From assembly GCA_027346765.1 (NCBI GenBank), contig DAIERN010000040.1, positions 1 through 9,525 of the forward strand: a stretch of 9,525 nucleotides of DNA. Reading direction: 5' to 3'. Source of the stretch: Chloroflexota bacterium (GTDB taxonomy: Bacteria; Chloroflexota; Limnocylindria; Limnocylindrales; CSP1-4). The notes under the pieces were generated by a model. It was given only the letters and a program-made list of their open reading frames with translations, made no database searches and had not been told where the DNA came from. Each line of letters opens with the position of its first letter. Positions within the stretch are counted from its first letter, which is position 1. The translations under genes were made by a program, and so were the position numbers. This document shows positions 7,374 to 9,525 of the stretch, in pieces.

Positions 7374-7536
7374 TGGATCACTGGGCGTGACAAACGTCCG
7401 TCGCAAGGGCTGGACACGGTCAAATCGGCCCTTCTGGCTGCGGTTTGGATCGCTGGGCGAGCCATTCGTCGCCTGGGCGAGCTGTTTGGCTGGGGGGTAG
7501 GGCGCTTGTCGGACGTTTGTATCGCTGGGCGATCCA
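7374..7536. repeat. Cluster of short palindromic repeats between the ROK gene and the small membrane protein
   Basis: Three 27-bp copies of one element lie at 7374-7400 (inverted), 7438-7464 and 7510-7536. A shorter fourth copy of the core is at 7469-7482. The first and third share TGGATC-N10-ACAAACGTCCG as inverted copies, including 11 exact bases at the ACAAACGTCCG end (7390-7400 against 7510-7520). The second and third match at 22 of 27 positions. The core TCGCTGGGCGA folds into a small hairpin, extended in some copies to GGATCGC/GCGATCC. In the first copy the stem is TCAC/GTGA around TGGGC, so pairing survives although bases differ. The cluster fills most of the 225-bp gap at 7337-7561, where I see no other gene. 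Function unknown; REP-like intergenic elements are the nearest analogy. Confidence 0.55.
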
Positions 7537-7561
7537 GTACATGGGCGGCGCGGGCGCGTTG

Positions 7562-8827
7562 TTAGCCGGCGAGGGCGATCTCGGGCAGGCCGCTGGGGCC
7601 GCCGGCCGCCATCCATGACGCGATGTAGTCGCGCGCGAAGAGCTGGTCGACGACCATCGCCGACGCGCCGATGACGCCGGCCAGGCCGCCCAGCGACGAG
7701 CGCTGGATCAGCAGGTCGCGCGTCGCCAGCGGCAGGGAGCGGCGGTAGACCGTTTCGCGCACGGCCGCGAGGAGCTGGTCGCCACTCAGCACCACGCCGC
7801 CGCCAATGATGATCAGCGACGGATTGAAGAAGTTGACCACGCTCGCGAGCGTCGAGCCAATGCGCCGCCCGGCCGCCTGGAGCAGCAGGACACAGACCGG
7901 GTCGCCGAACGACGCGCCACGGGCGACGTCCTCTGCCGTGACCCGGCCGTGCTGGTCAAGCGCGCTCAACAGCCGGGGCGAGCGGCCGTCGCGGGCCGCG
8001 GCCTCAGCGTCGCGCGCCAATGCGGCGCCGCCGGCGACGGCCTCGAGGCAGCCGATGTTGCCGCAGCGGCAGATGACGTCCGCGTCATCAACAACCTGGA
8101 TGTGACCAACGTCGCCGGCGGAACCTTGCGCGCCCCGGTGCAGCCGCCCGTCGCTGATGATGCCGGCGCCGATGCCGGTGCCCACCTTGACGACGACCAC
8201 GTTGTCATGGCCCATCGCCGCACCTGAGCGCCACTCCCCCAGCGCGAGCAGGTTGACGTCGTTGTCGACCCACACCGGCACCTTGTAAGCACGCGCGAGG
8301 TGGCGCCGGACCGGGTAGCCGTCCCAGCCGGGCATGATCGGCGGTGAGACAGGCCGGCCGCTGCGGAATTCGACCGGCCCCGGCACGCCCACGCCAATAC
8401 CCCATAGCTCGCCGGGCAGCCCACGCGCCGTGCCCAGCAGCTCGGTGAACAGCTCTTCCACCCTGCTCAGGCAGCGCTGCGGTCCGTCGGCAATGTCGGC
8501 CGGCTCGTCACGGTGGGCGATGATCCGGCCGTCGAGCGTGGTCAGCGCGACATCGATGGAGGTCGCGCCCAGGTCGGCGACGAGCACGTGGCCGGCCTCG
8601 GAGTGGAAGGTCAGCTGGCGCGGCGGCCGGCCACCGGTGGAAGCGCCCACGCCGCCCTCGTTGACCAGGCCGCGATCGATCAGCTCGCCCACACGTTGCG
8701 CGACGACGGCGCGCGACAGGCCAGTGCGCGCCATGAGCTCGGAGCGCGAGCGCGACCGCGCCAGCCGGATCTCGTCGAGGACGGTCACCAGCGCGTCGAG
8801 AGTTTCCTCGGCCGGAACGGTCGTCAT
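7562..8827 (-). CDS. ROK-family transcriptional regulator (winged-helix plus sugar-kinase-like domain)
   Basis: Predicted sugar-responsive DNA-binding regulator, 421 residues, the normal ROK-regulator size. The N-terminal winged helix-turn-helix spans about 10-60 (recognition region SELMARTGLSRAVVAQRVGEL), followed by the STGGRPP linker (63-69) common to these repressors. The ROK domain has DLGATS (85-90), VDNDVN with Asp190 at the kinase catalytic position, GTGIGAG (216-222), GDVGH (238-242) and the zinc motif CRCGNIGC (Cys253, Cys255, Cys260 with His242). The frame continues upstream to 9274, but that part is antisense to the divergent oxidoreductase and to the 21-bp repeats. The ATG at 8827 begins a normal ROK N-terminus. 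It has no good ribosome site and sits where transcription should start, so the mRNA may be leaderless. It probably controls itself and the divergent operon. The effector sugar is unknown. Confidence 0.92.
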   Translation of the reverse strand: MTTVPAEETLDALVTVLDEIRLARSRSRSELMARTGLSRAVVAQRVGELIDRGLVNEGGVGASTGGRPPRQLTFHSEAGHVLVADLGATSIDVALTTLDGRIIAHRDEPADIADGPQRCLSRVEELFTELLGTARGLPGELWGIGVGVPGPVEFRSGRPVSPPIMPGWDGYPVRRHLARAYKVPVWVDNDVNLLALGEWRSGAAMGHDNVVVVKVGTGIGAGIISDGRLHRGAQGSAGDVGHIQVVDDADVICRCGNIGCLEAVAGGAALARDAEAAARDGRSPRLLSALDQHGRVTAEDVARGASFGDPVCVLLLQAAGRRIGSTLASVVNFFNPSLIIIGGGVVLSGDQLLAAVRETVYRRSLPLATRDLLIQRSSLGGLAGVIGASAMVVDQLFARDYIASWMAAGGPSGLPEIALAG

Positions 8828-8834
8828 CACCACC

Positions 8835-8862
8835 ACTATATGGCGGCATTTGCGGTTGGCAG
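8835..8862 (-). promoter_or_regulatory. Candidate promoter of the ROK gene, giving a leaderless mRNA
   Basis: On the minus strand TATAGT (8840-8835) matches five of six -10 bases. CTGCCA (8862-8857), 16 nt upstream, matches four of six -35 bases. The predicted start is around 8828, which is at or next to the ATG at 8827-8825. The -35 box and the spacer lie inside the first of three 21-bp repeats, so a protein bound there would block polymerase. Confidence 0.5.
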
Positions 8863-8904
8863 GGCGGCATTTGCGGTTGGGAGGGCGGCATTTGCGGTTG
8901 GGAA
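8842..8904. repeat. Three tandem 21-bp repeats, probable operator array
   Basis: Units at 8842-8862, 8863-8883 and 8884-8904 share an identical 18-bp core, GGCGGCATTTGCGGTTGG, with no gaps. Only the last three bases vary (CAG, GAG, GAA). The 21-bp period equals two helical turns, so the sites lie on one face of the DNA. Each unit contains the partial dyad GCA-TT-TGC. The array sits in the divergent spacer between the ROK regulator and the oxidoreductase, 15 nt before the ROK ATG, and overlaps the candidate ROK promoter. A cooperative operator for the ROK protein is the likeliest role. A short minisatellite without function is the alternative. Confidence 0.85.
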
Positions 8905-8916
8905 ACTGTGACAGGA

Positions 8917-8957
8917 GCACTTTTGCTCTTGACAGGCGAAAGTGCGATGCCGACAGT
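8917..8957 (+). promoter_or_regulatory. Candidate promoter with operator-like inverted repeat for the divergent oxidoreductase
   Basis: A perfect TTGACA (8929-8934) is followed after 17 nt by GACAGT (8952-8957), a poor -10 match (three of six), so an activator might be needed. The inverted repeat GCACTTT (8917-8923) / AAAGTGC (8939-8945) brackets the -35 box. TGACAGG occurs at 8909 and again exactly 21 bp later at 8930. Transcription from here would start near 8964 and include the ribosome-like GGAGGAGG at 8975-8982. Confidence 0.4.
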
Positions 8958-8972
8958 TGCCGGAGGGGCAAC
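8956..8972 (+). other. Small leader hairpin before the oxidoreductase start
   Basis: GTTGCC and GGCAAC form a 6-bp stem around a GGAGG loop, 23 nt before the ATG at 8996. It lies near the predicted transcript start. It may be incidental, but it presents a GGAGG sequence in the loop that is too far upstream to serve the ATG directly. Confidence 0.25.
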
Positions 8973-8995
8973 GCGGAGGAGGCTGTTCTCGGCTG

Positions 8996-9525
8996 ATGCG
9001 AGCTTTGGGCGCCATAGGTGCTGCGGTAATCGGCAGCGGCTTCATCGGCACGGTGCACATCGAGGCACTGCGCCGCATCGGCGTCGTCGTTCACGGATTG
9101 CTGGGCTCGTCGCCCGAACGCGGCCAGGCCCGCGCCCAGAAGCTGAGCGTGGCGCGTGCCTACGGCTCGATCGGCGAGCTGCTCAGAGACGATCGCGTCG
9201 AAGTCGTCCACGTCACTTCGCCCAACCACCTGCACTTCGAACAGGTGCGCCAGATCATCGCCGCGGGCAAGCACGTCATCTGCGAAAAGCCCCTGGCGCT
9301 GACTTCAAGCGAATCAGCCGAACTTGTCCAGTTGACCGCGGCGGCAGACCCCAGCCGCGTCGCCGCGGTCAACTTCAACATCCGCTTCTACCCGCTCAAC
9401 CAGCATGCCCACGATGTCGTGACCGCGGGCGAGCTCGGCGATGTGCGGCTCGTGACCGGACGCTACTTCCAGGACTGGCTGCTCCTGGAGAGCGACTGGA
9501 ACTGGCGACTGCAGCCTGAGCGCGG
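8996..9525 (+). CDS. Gfo/Idh/MocA-family oxidoreductase, N-terminal part (cut by window edge)
   Basis: Second predicted NAD(P)-dependent sugar-type dehydrogenase; the first 176 residues are visible and the frame is open to the right edge. The Rossmann fold has VIGSGFIG (11-18), TSPNHLH (74-80) and the classical CEKP (96-99) with Lys98, then NFNIRFYPL (126-134). The segment near 157-171 ([15 protein letters not shown]) resembles one subgroup of the family in which a tryptophan-rich loop follows the first domain. The ATG at 8996 is the best start seen. Its GGAGGAGG lies 13 nt upstream, longer than ideal, and an in-frame TTG at 8957 is the alternative. It diverges from the ROK regulator across a 168-bp spacer full of repeat signals and probably opens a catabolic operon under that regulator. 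It is not a close copy of the oxidoreductase at 5746-6951. Confidence 0.9.
   Translation, partial: MRALGAIGAAVIGSGFIGTVHIEALRRIGVVVHGLLGSSPERGQARAQKLSVARAYGSIGELLRDDRVEVVHVTSPNHLHFEQVRQIIAAGKHVICEKPLALTSSESAELVQLTAAADPSRVAAVNFNIRFYPLNQHAHDVVTAGELGDVRLVTGRYFQDWLLLESDWNWRLQPER

Noticed and set aside
7050..7616. Minus-strand 188-codon frame with repeated GSPSDPNRSQ-like peptides
   Set aside because: The peptide repeat is the DNA hairpin repeat read in one frame. The rest is Arg/Pro-rich, and it overlaps the ROK stop and the better membrane-protein frame.
8842..8904. CRISPR array or plasmid-type iteron origin
   Set aside because: The repeats are contiguous without spacers, so not CRISPR. There is no replication initiator gene or AT-rich region nearby, so not an origin.
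8828..9274. Upstream extension of the ROK reading frame to 9274
   Set aside because: The added 149 residues are antisense to the second oxidoreductase and translate the 21-bp repeats as a 7-residue repeat. The ROK domain layout begins at the ATG at 8827.

Overview
The window is GC-rich bacterial chromosome. I infer a member of the Chloroflexota. The reasons are two lipoproteins whose lipobox is followed by a long Pro/Thr/Ala-rich linker, frequent GTG and TTG starts behind strong GGAGG-type ribosome sites, and a polyamine-type ABC operon next to Gfo/Idh/MocA and ROK genes. No rRNA or other phylogenetic marker is present, so this is a moderate-confidence guess.

Left half (1-5515, minus strand): one compact operon, read from right to left. 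Its order is ATPase (potA-like), substrate-binding lipoprotein (potD-like), permease (potB-like), permease (potC-like), second ATPase (potA-like), then the N-terminus of a second substrate-binding lipoprotein that runs off the left edge. Gaps are 34, 60, 10 and 21 nt, and the last pair overlaps by 8 nt. This is a spermidine/putrescine-class importer (PotABCD class) with a duplicated ATPase and at least two binding lipoproteins. A 10-bp perfect hairpin lies in the 60-nt gap and holds the apparent ribosome site of the potB-like gene.

Middle (5516-6951): a 230-bp divergent regulatory region with a candidate sigma-70 promoter for the transporter operon, then a complete Gfo/Idh/MocA-family NAD(P)-dependent oxidoreductase on the plus strand. 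An oxidoreductase facing a Pot-type importer raises the possibility that the importer takes up something other than a polyamine.

Right part (6952-9525): a roughly 600-bp stretch with a probable small two-helix membrane protein (minus strand) and, upstream of it, a cluster of short palindromic repeats. Next comes a ROK-family regulator (minus strand) diverging from the start of a second Gfo/Idh/MocA oxidoreductase (plus strand, cut by the right edge). The ROK/oxidoreductase spacer carries three exact head-to-tail 21-bp repeats. The first lies over the -35 and spacer of a candidate promoter whose start would put the ROK mRNA at or next to its ATG (leaderless). A separate GCACTTT/AAAGTGC inverted repeat brackets a TTGACA box for the oxidoreductase. 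The simplest reading is a sugar- or polyol-responsive ROK regulator controlling itself and a divergent catabolic operon that continues beyond the window.

I see no phage, transposase, CRISPR, tRNA or rRNA. The most unusual signals are regulatory: the 21-bp repeat array, the intergenic hairpin repeat family and the ribosome-site hairpin. They are not a recognisable new enzyme system.
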